Shown here piece after piece: positions 9,276 to 17,346 of a stretch of DNA of 64,000 nucleotides (position 1 is the first letter of the stretch; each line of letters opens with the position of its first letter). The position numbers and the translations under genes were made by a program. Under the pieces are notes generated by a model, which saw nothing but the letters and a program-made list of their open reading frames with translations, ran no database searches and was not told where the DNA came from. Origin of the DNA: Stagnihabitans tardus (GTDB lineage Bacteria > Pseudomonadota > Alphaproteobacteria > Rhodobacterales > Rhodobacteraceae); the NCBI RefSeq assembly GCF_009925085.1, contig NZ_JAABNR010000009.1, forward strand, positions 1 through 64,000. The letters are read 5' to 3'.

Positions 9276-10925
9276 ATGACCAGGATTTTGCAGATCAACC
9301 TCTTTGGGGCTTGCAGCGTGCAGGGCAAGGGTCCGGGCGGCGCCTTCGAGATCAAGCCTGCCAAGCATCGCGCGCTCTTTGCCCTTCTCGCCACGGCCAA
9401 TGGCGGCAGGCGGACGCGGGTCTGGCTGTTGAACATGCTCTGGGGCGCCTCGGCCCATGACGGCGGGCGCCAGTCGCTGCGCACCGCGCTTTCAAAGCTC
9501 AGGACCGAGATGGCGGGGACCTTCGACCAGGTGCTGCGCGTCGACAATACCGAGATCACGCTTGACCTGTCGAAGGTCGAATTCACCGGGGCGCCGGGGG
9601 CGGGCGAGTTCCTTGAGGGCATCGACATCAAGGACGACGACTTCAATCACTGGCTGCAAGGCATCCGCCAATCGCCCGACCAGTATTTCGCGCTCTTGCG
9701 CGGCCAGGCGGCGCCCGCGCCCGCCGCCCGTTCCATCCTGCCCGCCATCGCGATCCTGCCCTTTCGCCTGGTGGCCGGAGAGGCGATCCACACCGTCCTC
9801 GGCGACTGGCTGGCCGAAGAGATCTGCCGGGCGCTTTCCCGCAGCCCGCTCCTGAGCGTCATCTCGCATCTTTCCTCGCGCGAGATCAGTGGCCAGCGGC
9901 CCGACACCCAGCGCCTGCGCCGGGCGCTTGGGGTCGATTACGCGGTGACGGGCAGCCTGCGGGTCCTGGGGGATCGCATCGTGCTGGATGCCGATTGCAT
10001 CGACGTGGCCTCGGGGCGGATCCTCTGGACCCGGCAGACGCAAGGCAAGATGGCCGATTTCCTGACGCCCGACGCCGAAGCCGTGGCCGAGATCGTGCGG
10101 TCGGTCGGGCGGACGGTGGCGACCGAGGCGGTCGCCCAGGCGCGCGGGCGCAGCCTGAAGGCCCTGGCCGATCACCATCCGCTGATTGCCGGGATCGGGA
10201 TGATGCACGAGCTGCGGCTCTCCTCCTTCTCGAAATCGCGCGAGCTGATCGAAGAGGCGATCCGCCGCGCCCCCGATGTGCCCGAGGCCCATGCCTGGCT
10301 GGCCGAATGGTATGTCATGTCGATCTTCAACGGCTGGTCGGATGACACCCTGCGCGATGCGGGCCGCGCCATGTCTTGCACCGAGCAGGCCTTGAACATC
10401 GACCCCGACAATACCTTTGCCCTGACCATCGACGGGGTGGTGATGAACAACCTCTTCCAGCGGCTCGACACCGCCGGGGCGCGCTTTCATGCCGCGCTGG
10501 ACCTGAACCCCAACGAAAGCATCGCCTGGCTTCTGTCGGGCGTCCTTGCCGCCTATCGCGACGATGGGGCCGAGGCGGTCGAGCGCACCGAACAGGCGCT
10601 CCGGCTCTCTCCGGTCGATCCCTTCGGCTATTTCTACGACAGCATGGCCTCTACCGCCTACCTGGCCGCCGAGGACTGGGGCAAGGCGCTGAGTTTCGCC
10701 GACCGCTCCTTGCAGCGCAACGACCGTCACTCTTCGTCCTTGCGGGTGAAGATCTGCGCGCTGAACCAACTGGGGCGGGGCGAAGAGGCCCGTTCCGCGG
10801 CGGCCGAGATGAAGCGCCGCCAGCCTGGATTTTCCGTGGCGCAATACCGCCGCACCCATCCCGCTGCCGATGCCAAGATCGGTCAACGGGTGATTTCTTC
10901 GCTTTTGGACGCTGGTTTGACCTGA
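9276..10925 (+). CDS. Winged-helix/TolB-like/TPR transcriptional regulator
   Basis: 549 aa. The N terminus (LQINLFGACSVQG..KHRALFALLATANGGRRTR.LLNMLWG) is a SARP/OmpR-type winged-helix DNA-binding domain, about residues 1-100. Residues about 150-275 (AIAILPFRLV...LGDWLAEEICRALSRS...ALGVDYAVTGSLR) resemble the TolB/FlgO-like domain found in adenylate-cyclase-like regulators, though no cyclase domain is present. From about 285 to 530 there are TPR-like helical repeats, for example SCTEQALNIDPDNTFAL and ERTEQALRLSPVDPFG. No membrane segment. It ends 10 bp before the Met-His-Gly haloperoxidase gene, which has its own GGAGG, so it is probably co-transcribed with and may control that gene. Confidence 0.8.
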   Translation: MTRILQINLFGACSVQGKGPGGAFEIKPAKHRALFALLATANGGRRTRVWLLNMLWGASAHDGGRQSLRTALSKLRTEMAGTFDQVLRVDNTEITLDLSKVEFTGAPGAGEFLEGIDIKDDDFNHWLQGIRQSPDQYFALLRGQAAPAPAARSILPAIAILPFRLVAGEAIHTVLGDWLAEEICRALSRSPLLSVISHLSSREISGQRPDTQRLRRALGVDYAVTGSLRVLGDRIVLDADCIDVASGRILWTRQTQGKMADFLTPDAEAVAEIVRSVGRTVATEAVAQARGRSLKALADHHPLIAGIGMMHELRLSSFSKSRELIEEAIRRAPDVPEAHAWLAEWYVMSIFNGWSDDTLRDAGRAMSCTEQALNIDPDNTFALTIDGVVMNNLFQRLDTAGARFHAALDLNPNESIAWLLSGVLAAYRDDGAEAVERTEQALRLSPVDPFGYFYDSMASTAYLAAEDWGKALSFADRSLQRNDRHSSSLRVKICALNQLGRGEEARSAAAEMKRRQPGFSVAQYRRTHPAADAKIGQRVISSLLDAGLT

Positions 10926-10935
10926 GGAGGATTGA

Positions 10936-12054
10936 ATGACGACATTGGGAACGATGCACGGAATGCATGGCATGCACGGGATGCACGGCATGCATGGAAT
11001 GCACGGTATGCATGGTATGCATGGTATGCATGGGATGCATGGCATGCATGGGATGCACGGAATGCACGGCATGCACGGGATGGGGGCGGCGGGCCCCGGG
11101 GCCGAGGCGGGCCAGCAGTCGGCCGCCGAGGCGATCCTGCATGCGGCGGGGCTTGACCCTCTGCCTGCCGCCGGGATCACGCAGCTGACCCCGAACTCTG
11201 CCGCCAACATGCGGCGCTGGGCGCCCGAGGTGCGGGCCCTCTTGATCCAGCAGGCCGTCGCGCGGCAGCTGGGCCATGCGGTGGACCCCGCTGGCACCCA
11301 TGTCAGCCTGACCTGGAGCGGCAATGCGCTGGTGACGCTTTACCGTCCGACCGATGCGACGCTCGCGCCGCAATGCGACATCGTGCGGTTCTATGCCGAT
11401 CAGCGCGGCGACCGCTCGGCCGAAGTCTTCAGCCAGATGGACGCTTTCGCGGCCTATTTCGGCCATCTCCTGGGCCTGACCTCGGCGCGCAATCCCAGGA
11501 CGCTGGAGCTCTTGGCCCTGGTCCCCACGATCGCAGGGCCTGCGACCATGGTGCCCAAACACGTCTTCGCCGTCCGCCGGCCGGCCGAGATCGATGTCCG
11601 TGTCGCCGCCCTGATCGGCACGCCGGGGCATGGTGCCTTCCCCTCGGGCCATGCGACCCAGGCCATGGCCCTGGCCGTGGTCTGCGAGGCCCTGATCCGC
11701 GCCAACCCGGGCCATTTCCCCGATGCCGATATCCGCGTCGACCTCTGCTACCGCGCGGCGCAGCGCATCGCGGTCAACCGCACCGTGGCGGGGGTGCATT
11801 ACCCGATGGATTCCGCCGCCGGGGCCCGCATGGGCCTTCAGATCGGCCGGGCCCTCGTGGCCATGGGCACGACGGGGGGCACGCTGGCCGACCTCGGGCC
11901 CTTTGACCCGAACCTGGCGCCCGGCAAGGACTATCTCTACGAAGAGACCCATGCGCTCTGGACCGCCACGCCCGCAGGCACGCCCATCGGGGTGGAGCCC
12001 GACCCGCTTCTGGGCTGGCTCTGGTCCCAGGCCGCCGCCGAATTCGGCTTGTGA
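10936..12054 (+). CDS. Vanadium-haloperoxidase/PAP2-fold protein with an N-terminal (Met-His-Gly)14 repeat
   Basis: 372 aa. After MTTLGT come 14 uninterrupted Met-His-Gly triplets (residues 7-48), a Gly/Ala linker, then a vanadium-dependent haloperoxidase/PAP2 phosphatase fold. The anion-site motifs are complete: K208-x6-R215-P216 (KHVFAVRRP), PSGH at 236-239 with His239, and R282-x5-H288 (NRTVAGVHYP). This predicts vanadate or phosphate binding, hence halide peroxidation or phosphate ester hydrolysis. There is no signal peptide and no membrane helix, unlike typical lipid phosphatases. Met/His triplets suggest copper or other soft-metal binding, but that is inference. GGAGG precedes the start; the next gene starts 7 bp after the stop. 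Confidence 0.87.
   Translation: MTTLGTMHGMHGMHGMHGMHGMHGMHGMHGMHGMHGMHGMHGMHGMHGMGAAGPGAEAGQQSAAEAILHAAGLDPLPAAGITQLTPNSAANMRRWAPEVRALLIQQAVARQLGHAVDPAGTHVSLTWSGNALVTLYRPTDATLAPQCDIVRFYADQRGDRSAEVFSQMDAFAAYFGHLLGLTSARNPRTLELLALVPTIAGPATMVPKHVFAVRRPAEIDVRVAALIGTPGHGAFPSGHATQAMALAVVCEALIRANPGHFPDADIRVDLCYRAAQRIAVNRTVAGVHYPMDSAAGARMGLQIGRALVAMGTTGGTLADLGPFDPNLAPGKDYLYEETHALWTATPAGTPIGVEPDPLLGWLWSQAAAEFGL
10954..11079 (+). repeat. Fourteen tandem 9-bp units encoding Met-His-Gly
   Basis: Consensus ATGCAYGGN repeated 14 times in frame. His codons switch between CAC and CAT and the Gly third base takes A, C, G and T, yet the encoded triplet never changes, which suggests selection on the peptide rather than a fresh DNA expansion. 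Because the unit is 9 bp, copy-number change by slippage would keep the frame. Confidence 0.97.
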
Positions 12055-12061
12055 GGCGCAG

Positions 12062-13945
12062 ATGCCCTATCCCCTTGGACCCCATGAGCGCTGGCTCTTC
12101 GGGCCCGGCAAGCATTACGACCTGCCGGGCCTCTGGCTGGACACCCAGCCCAGCCTCTCTTGCCTGGCCGAGTTCCCGAACCCGGTCGGCAATCCCCTGA
12201 CCGCCGTGGCCAATCTGTTGAACCACGACGGCATCACCATGCAGCCGCGCTTCCCGACGCTGTGGAGCGCGGGAGGCTTTCGGCCGCATTTCCTGCCCCT
12301 GCTTCTGACGCCCCAGGGCCAGACCGCGCTGGAAGAGCACAACCCCTCCCGGCTGGCCGAGCTGCTTGGCCGCCTGCCGCGTGAAGGCGCCCGGCATCTG
12401 CGGCTGAACTTCCCGGTCCGGTCCGAGACGCTGAATGCGAAGCCCCAGCCTCCGACGGCGGCGACACCAAGCCAGCCCCCCGGCGCGCCGCTGAGCGTGC
12501 TGGCGGTGATCGACCACGGCATCGCCTTTGCCGACCGTCGCCTGCGGGCGGGTGGCCAGACCCGGATGGATTATTGCTGGTCGCAATCGGCCCTGTCCCG
12601 CGAGGGTGAAACCGTGCTCTTCGGGCGCGAGTTCACCAGGGAGCAGATCGACGCCGGCGATGCAGAGGCGCTCTACCGCGAGGCGGGGCTCCTGGGCGGC
12701 GCCAACCGTCCGCCGATGCCCCTGGCGCGCCGCGTGGCGCATGGGACCCATGTGCTGGGCACGGCGGCACAGGGGCCCGGCAATGTCCGGCTGATCGGCG
12801 TCGACCTGCCTGCCACGGCGTTGTGGGACACTTCGGGCTTCGGCACCGACATGTTCCTTCTGGCGGCGGTGCATTACGTCTTCGACCGCGCCGACCGGAT
12901 CGCGGCGGCGCATGGGCTGACCCATGTGCCCGTCGTCTTGAACATCTCGCTGGGGTGGTCGGGCGGGCCGCATGACGGGACCTCTCCGATCGAGGCCGCG
13001 CTGGCCGAGATCATCGAAGCCCGCCGGACCCTGGCGCCGACGCTGCTGGTCCTGCCCTCGGGCAACATGTTCACCGACCAGCTTGCCGCGCGGATCGAGG
13101 ACCGGCACTTCGTCGATGGCCAGGCGGCGTTGCGCTGGTTTGCCCCGCCCTGCGACATGACCTCGTCTTTCGCCGAGGTCTGGCTGCCGGGCGGACCGCA
13201 AGGATACGAGGTCAGCCTGACCGCTCCGGATGGGACGGTGACGACCCTGGCCGCGCCGGGGTGGCAGGATGTGACCGTGGCGGGGCGGACCGTGGGGCTG
13301 GCCATGCTGGACTGCCCGCGCGGCACAAGGTGGCGGGCCAGCTTCTGCCTTGCCCCCACCGAGGCCAAGGCCCTGCCGCCGATGCCCCATGGCCCGGCGC
13401 CCGCCGGGGAATGGCGGATCGCCGTGCGCAGGCCCGCGACGGCGACAGGGGTGGTGCAAATCCGCATCCAGCGCGACGAGGACCAGCCCCAGGGCCGCAC
13501 CGGCGCGCGGCAGTCGCGGCTGTTGGACCCCTGTTACGAACCCTATGACGCCACCGGAGCACCGGGACAGAAGGACAACGGCTCGATGCTTTGCCGGATG
13601 GACGGGCTGAACGGGCTGGCGACGCAGGCCGTGTCGCTGAACGTCGGGGGCAGCATCGACAGCCTGGCACGGCCTTCGCGCTATTCCTCGGCGGGGGTGG
13701 GCCGCGGGGTCGATGTCTCGGCCACGGCGGATCGGGGCGTGGCGCGGCCCGGGGTCCTGTCCTGGACGGCGCAGGGCGCGGGGGTGGTGGCGCAGTCGGG
13801 GACCTCTTCCGCCGCGCCCAAGGTGGCGGCGGCCCTGGCCCTCGCGCTTCTGACCGAGGTTCCTGCGGGCAATGGCGCCGATCTTCTGACCGGCGCCCCG
13901 GTGCCGCCGGACCTGGTCGACCGCCTGGGCCAGCTTCGGCTTTGA
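12062..13945 (+). CDS. Subtilisin-like (S8) serine protease lacking a signal peptide
   Basis: 627 aa from the ATG at 12062, 7 bp after the haloperoxidase stop; the longer upstream frame is a shadow of that gene. Catalytic triad: Asp151 (VLAVIDHGIAFAD), His227 (VAHGTHVLGTAAQG) and Ser582 (SGTSSAAPKVAAA), with oxyanion Asn335 (LPSGN). Roughly 200 residues (about 340-560) are inserted between Asn335 and Ser582 and may form a beta-rich extra domain. Residues 1-140 are an uncharacterised N-terminal region with a Pro/Thr linker. Absence of a signal peptide suggests cytoplasmic action or non-classical export. The pairing with the haloperoxidase gene suggests processing of that protein, but this is unproven. 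Confidence 0.86.
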   Translation: MPYPLGPHERWLFGPGKHYDLPGLWLDTQPSLSCLAEFPNPVGNPLTAVANLLNHDGITMQPRFPTLWSAGGFRPHFLPLLLTPQGQTALEEHNPSRLAELLGRLPREGARHLRLNFPVRSETLNAKPQPPTAATPSQPPGAPLSVLAVIDHGIAFADRRLRAGGQTRMDYCWSQSALSREGETVLFGREFTREQIDAGDAEALYREAGLLGGANRPPMPLARRVAHGTHVLGTAAQGPGNVRLIGVDLPATALWDTSGFGTDMFLLAAVHYVFDRADRIAAAHGLTHVPVVLNISLGWSGGPHDGTSPIEAALAEIIEARRTLAPTLLVLPSGNMFTDQLAARIEDRHFVDGQAALRWFAPPCDMTSSFAEVWLPGGPQGYEVSLTAPDGTVTTLAAPGWQDVTVAGRTVGLAMLDCPRGTRWRASFCLAPTEAKALPPMPHGPAPAGEWRIAVRRPATATGVVQIRIQRDEDQPQGRTGARQSRLLDPCYEPYDATGAPGQKDNGSMLCRMDGLNGLATQAVSLNVGGSIDSLARPSRYSSAGVGRGVDVSATADRGVARPGVLSWTAQGAGVVAQSGTSSAAPKVAAALALALLTEVPAGNGADLLTGAPVPPDLVDRLGQLRL

Positions 13946-13947
13946 CG

Positions 13948-13979
13948 GAGGGGGCTGCGGCCCCCTCTTTCGCTTTTTG
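13948..13979 (+). terminator. Rho-independent terminator of the regulator/haloperoxidase/subtilase unit
   Basis: GAGGGGGC (13948-13955), loop TGCG, GCCCCCTC (13960-13967), then a T-rich run to 13979. It begins 3 bp after the protease stop and closes the unit. Confidence 0.85.
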
Positions 13980-14041
13980 TTCTAAACCTCATGTTAACCT
14001 TGACGTCGCCATAGTGCCTCTTGAACGATCAGGAGAGCCTC

Positions 14042-15580
14042 ATGCCCATGTCCCCTCGTGCCAAGCTTTTCCTGGCCTTCGTGCTGATGGCCGGGGTGAT
14101 GGGGACAGTGACGGTCCTGTCCTCGATAACGCTGCGCGATCAGGTCCGCCAGGCGGCAGAGGTCGGTCAAAGACAGGAAACCGCCGTCGACGCCATGGCC
14201 GTCCTGCGCGCCATCACGCATGAGGCGCAGGGCCTGGTCCAGGCGCATCTCTCCGCCCGAACCGGGGCGGAAAAGTCGCGCATCGCCGCCGAACTCCTGG
14301 CCGCCGACACGCGGGAGGCGCTGGCGCTGGCCAGGCTGGCAACCCTCGCCCAGGGGGCAGAGGCGGCTTTGGTTGCCGACCTGTCGCACCAGGTCCGCCA
14401 GGCGGCCGACCTGCGCCAGAGGGTGGTGTCGATCTCGGCCCGCAACGCGCTGGGACGGGCCACCGACCTTGCCACGATCGAGATGCCGGGCCTGCGCGCA
14501 GAGCTCATCGCAGGCTTGCGGGTCGTGGCGGCGCAGACCGGCAAGTCGCTCGTCGCCTCCGAGGCCGAGGCGGCGCTGAACGCGCTGGCGGCGGCGCAGA
14601 AGAACGCGCTTTTGCGGCCCGAGCCGGCCAATATCACCGGCCAGCTGACCGCGGCGGCCCTGGCGCATGGCAACCTGGTGGTGGCGCTTCAGGACCTGGC
14701 GCTGGAGCCGAGCCCGGGCCTTGCGCCGCTTCAGGCGATGGTGGCCGAACTCGGCCTCATGGACCAGGAGATCGAGGCCCTGTTGCGCGATGGCGCGGAC
14801 GAGACGGCCTCGGCGATCTTCGCAGATCAGCTGCGTCCGCTGGATCGTCAGCGGCTCGAGACGCTGGACAGCCTGGCCGCGCTGTTCCAGACCGGGCGCC
14901 GTGCGATCGAGGCGGCCGCGCAAGAGACGGCCCTGGGCTCGCAGATGACGCTGGTGGTCCTGGCTGACCTGGCGCTGATCCTGGGGTTTGGCGCGGTGAC
15001 GCTGGCCCTGTCCCGGATCGGGCGCGGGCTTGAGGGGGCGGTGCGCCTGGCCGAGCAGATGGCGGGGGACGAGGTTCTGCCCGCCGCCTGGGTCCATGGC
15101 AATCTCTCCGGACGGCTGACCTCGGCGCTGGTGCGAATCTCGGCCGGCCAGACGGCGGTCCTGGCCTCGCTCGATGCGCTGGGGCAGGGCAGGGCGCCGC
15201 GCTCCGACCTGCCCGAACGGTTGCGGCAGAGGTTTGCCGCCCTTGCGATGATGACGGCCCCGGGGGGCGGCACGGCCCAGGTCGAAGCCGCCGCCCAGTC
15301 GGCGCAGCAGTTGCAAGAGACGCTGCGCCATGCCCTGGCCGATGGCAGGGCGCTTCAGGACGAAACCGGGCGGATCGTGGCGCTTGTGCAAGGGCCGCGA
15401 CCCTTGGAGGCAGGGGCTGGCATGGGGGCGCCCTTGACCCAGACGGCCGAGCACATCGCCCTGTGCGTCGAACGCCAGGTGACCGCGCTGATCCATGCCG
15501 AGACCCAGGCCACGACCCTGTTGCAGGTGCTGGGTCCGCAGCCGAGCGCGTCTCCCGCCCCCCTGCGCCGGATCGCCTGA
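14042..15580 (+). CDS. Two-TM sensor-like protein resembling a chemoreceptor without a signalling tip
   Basis: 512 aa from the ATG at 14042, preferred over a TTG seven codons upstream because AGGAG lies 8 nt before it. TM1 is about 8-30 and TM2 about 301-323 (TLVVLADLALILGFGAVTLAL). Between them is an all-helical, Ala/Gln/Glu-rich domain of about 270 residues like the helical bundle sensor domains of methyl-accepting proteins. After TM2 there is a short HAMP-like region and a helical tail, but the conserved chemoreceptor hairpin tip is not visible, and no kinase or cyclase motif replaces it. The C terminus also lacks a CheR/CheB pentapeptide. It may be a decayed or specialised receptor. Confidence 0.7.
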   Translation: MPMSPRAKLFLAFVLMAGVMGTVTVLSSITLRDQVRQAAEVGQRQETAVDAMAVLRAITHEAQGLVQAHLSARTGAEKSRIAAELLAADTREALALARLATLAQGAEAALVADLSHQVRQAADLRQRVVSISARNALGRATDLATIEMPGLRAELIAGLRVVAAQTGKSLVASEAEAALNALAAAQKNALLRPEPANITGQLTAAALAHGNLVVALQDLALEPSPGLAPLQAMVAELGLMDQEIEALLRDGADETASAIFADQLRPLDRQRLETLDSLAALFQTGRRAIEAAAQETALGSQMTLVVLADLALILGFGAVTLALSRIGRGLEGAVRLAEQMAGDEVLPAAWVHGNLSGRLTSALVRISAGQTAVLASLDALGQGRAPRSDLPERLRQRFAALAMMTAPGGGTAQVEAAAQSAQQLQETLRHALADGRALQDETGRIVALVQGPRPLEAGAGMGAPLTQTAEHIALCVERQVTALIHAETQATTLLQVLGPQPSASPAPLRRIA

Positions 15581-15796
15581 GCGAGACCGCGCAGGGGGGC
15601 GTTGCAGGATGCAATCCGGCAGGAGACAGCAGCGCTGCGCCCGCGCTGCGGCCAAGCCGCCGGGTGTGATCGGGGCCCAGGCTCCCTGCGAGGGGCCTTG
15701 GGAGGGCCCCTTTCCCCGGGAGGGCGCGCGAATTTGGCCCCAAGACGGATCGACCTCCAAGGCACCGAGGATACCCTCGCCGCAGACCAGCTCGAC

Positions 15797-15971
15797 GCGG
15801 GCGCGCCGGGTCTTGACCTCGCCGGACCATCACTGGGGCGGCGTGACGCCAAGGCATGCGAGGCTTCTTCCCTTGCGATGACCGCGACGCGGGGAGCCAT
15901 GTGCGCCGCCCTGTGAGCTTTCCCTTCTCTCGCGATGAACGCGACGCGGGGAGCCATATGCGCCGCCCTGC
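15797..15971. repeat. Copy A of a 175-bp duplication containing 57-bp iterated units
   Basis: Starts GCGGGCGCGCCGGGTCTT and includes GCCGGACCATCAC and GGCGGCGTGACGCCA, then repeats of a unit containing GCGACGCGGGGAGCCAT. The marker GGGAGCCAT occurs at 15892, 15949 and 16007, that is, periods of 57 and 58 bp. It is copied 370 bp further on as copy B. Confidence 0.88.
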
Positions 15972-16166
15972 GAGCTTTCCCTTTTCTCGCGATGACCCGC
16001 GACGCAGGGAGCCATGCGCGCTGCCCTCCGGGGCCTGAAGTGACCGCGTCAGCCCAGCTCTCGCTTTGCTGCGAAAGTCCCCGCCTTCCGCCCCTGTCCG
16101 GAAGCGACAGCAGGGACCGCTCTTGGGCCGATGGCTCACGCGACGCGGGCCCGGGGGGTGGTTCCA

Positions 16167-16341
16167 GCGGGCGCCCCGGGTCTTCACCTCGCCGGACCAT
16201 CACCGGGCGGCGTGACGCCATGGCCTGCGAGGCTTCCCCCCCCTCGCGATGAACCCAACGCGGGGAGCCATGTGCGCCGCCCTGTGAGCTTTCCCTTCTC
16301 TAGCGATGACCGCGACGCGGGGAGCCATGTGCGCCGCCCTG
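16167..16341. repeat. Copy B of the 175-bp duplication
   Basis: Same orientation as copy A and imperfect, with base changes and small indels (for example CACCGGGCGG against CACTGGGGCGG). It contains two 57-bp units, with GGGAGCCAT at 16263 and 16320. The unit between them keeps GTGCGCCGCCCTGTGAGC. Confidence 0.88.
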
Positions 16342-16637
16342 CCAGGCTGCCCTCCTCGCATCGACCGCGACGGGGGCGACCCCGCGTTGCCCGGAAGGAC
16401 CCTGTCGGCATGACCTGGCCGCAGGAGGCGCGGCGCCCCCTTGCCCCGTCCTTGCCCGCAACGGACTGCCAAGGAGGGACCGCAGAACGGGCGCATCCCG
16501 CGTGGGACCTGTCACGGCAAGCTGCCGGCCTCCCTCGCTGCCCATGCCCCTCTGCTGCTCCCCAGCCTGACGCAATCCCTCCTGAAACCATGTCGAGCGC
16601 CGCATCTGGTAGGAGGGCTTCCGTCTGGAAGGCCTCC

Positions 16638-16682
16638 CGCCACGCGGAGGGCGCGCTGGTGCCACTGCCACTCCGCGTGGCG
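16638..16682. repeat. 12-bp inverted repeat
   Basis: CGCCACGCGGAG (16638-16649) pairs with CTCCGCGTGGCG (16671-16682) across a 21-nt loop. No T-tract follows. Confidence 0.6.
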
Positions 16683-16838
16683 CGGCGGTGGCTCTGAACT
16701 GCCGATAGGGCCCGGGCTGCCTCTTGCCCTTTGAGCGGTTCCTCGCCGGGCGCCTTGGCGCTGCGGCCAGGGTTCGTCCACCCGCCAGGCATGAGGTCGC
16801 CCCCGTGACGAAAGTCCTTGCCCTGCCGAAAGCCCCTT

Positions 16839-16871
16839 GCCTCGGGGCGCGGCAGCCTCGCGCCCCGAGGC
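16839..16871. repeat. 13-bp perfect inverted repeat
   Basis: GCCTCGGGGCGCG (16839-16851) and CGCGCCCCGAGGC (16859-16871) with a 7-nt loop. Strong stem in non-coding sequence with no nearby gene end. Confidence 0.65.
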
Positions 16872-17346
16872 GTCGCTTCCAGCCAGTCTGGAGCCGCCCG
16901 AGGGGTGGTTGGTCGATCCGGGGACCAGGAGAGGCTCGCGCCGATGAGCCTTTGCCCAGGCGGAATGCCCCGGGACGAATGGTGCGACCAGGGCCAAAGG
17001 ATTGGGGTGGCACTGCTTCAAGGCGCGCAAGGCCCGGCGCGCGGCGACGGGCAGGGCGCTGGGCGACATTGCGCCAACCCTCTCACCAAGGTCCCAAAGG
17101 ACTGCCGGGAAAGGCCGGAGAGCGGTGCGCCCGCTCCGCTTCCGCTTGGTGGAGCCAGGGACCGCATCACTTGGCAAAGCCGATGCGTGGCCGTTTGCCT
17201 GCGTTCCTTGACACGGGGGCTTTTCGGCCTTGGCCGATCACCAGGAACCACGCCGCCCTGATCCCCCGGCGGCCTCCCTCGGCCCCGGAAGGCCGCCTCG
17301 CCACTTCCCCCTTGCTTAACGCCCCCGCTTCCGCTTCCATCGCCCC

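Larger units (their letters stand above)
15581..17346. other. Gene desert with repeats and hairpins
   Basis: About 1.77 kb between the sensor-like gene and pxpA with no credible protein-coding gene: open frames here have no recognisable motif, are rich in Arg/Pro/Gly/Ser and overlap each other in several frames. It holds the 175-bp duplication with 57-bp units (15797-16341) and two strong palindromes (16638-16682 and 16839-16871). A decayed gene cannot be excluded. Confidence 0.7.

Noticed and set aside
15355-16221. Long minus-strand frame through the 57-bp repeats (MAPRVA-type peptides)
   Set aside because: Repeat-driven frame without recognisable domain, part of it antisense to the sensor-like gene.
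15797-16341. CRISPR array
   Set aside because: The 57-bp units follow each other without unique spacers, and no cas genes are present.
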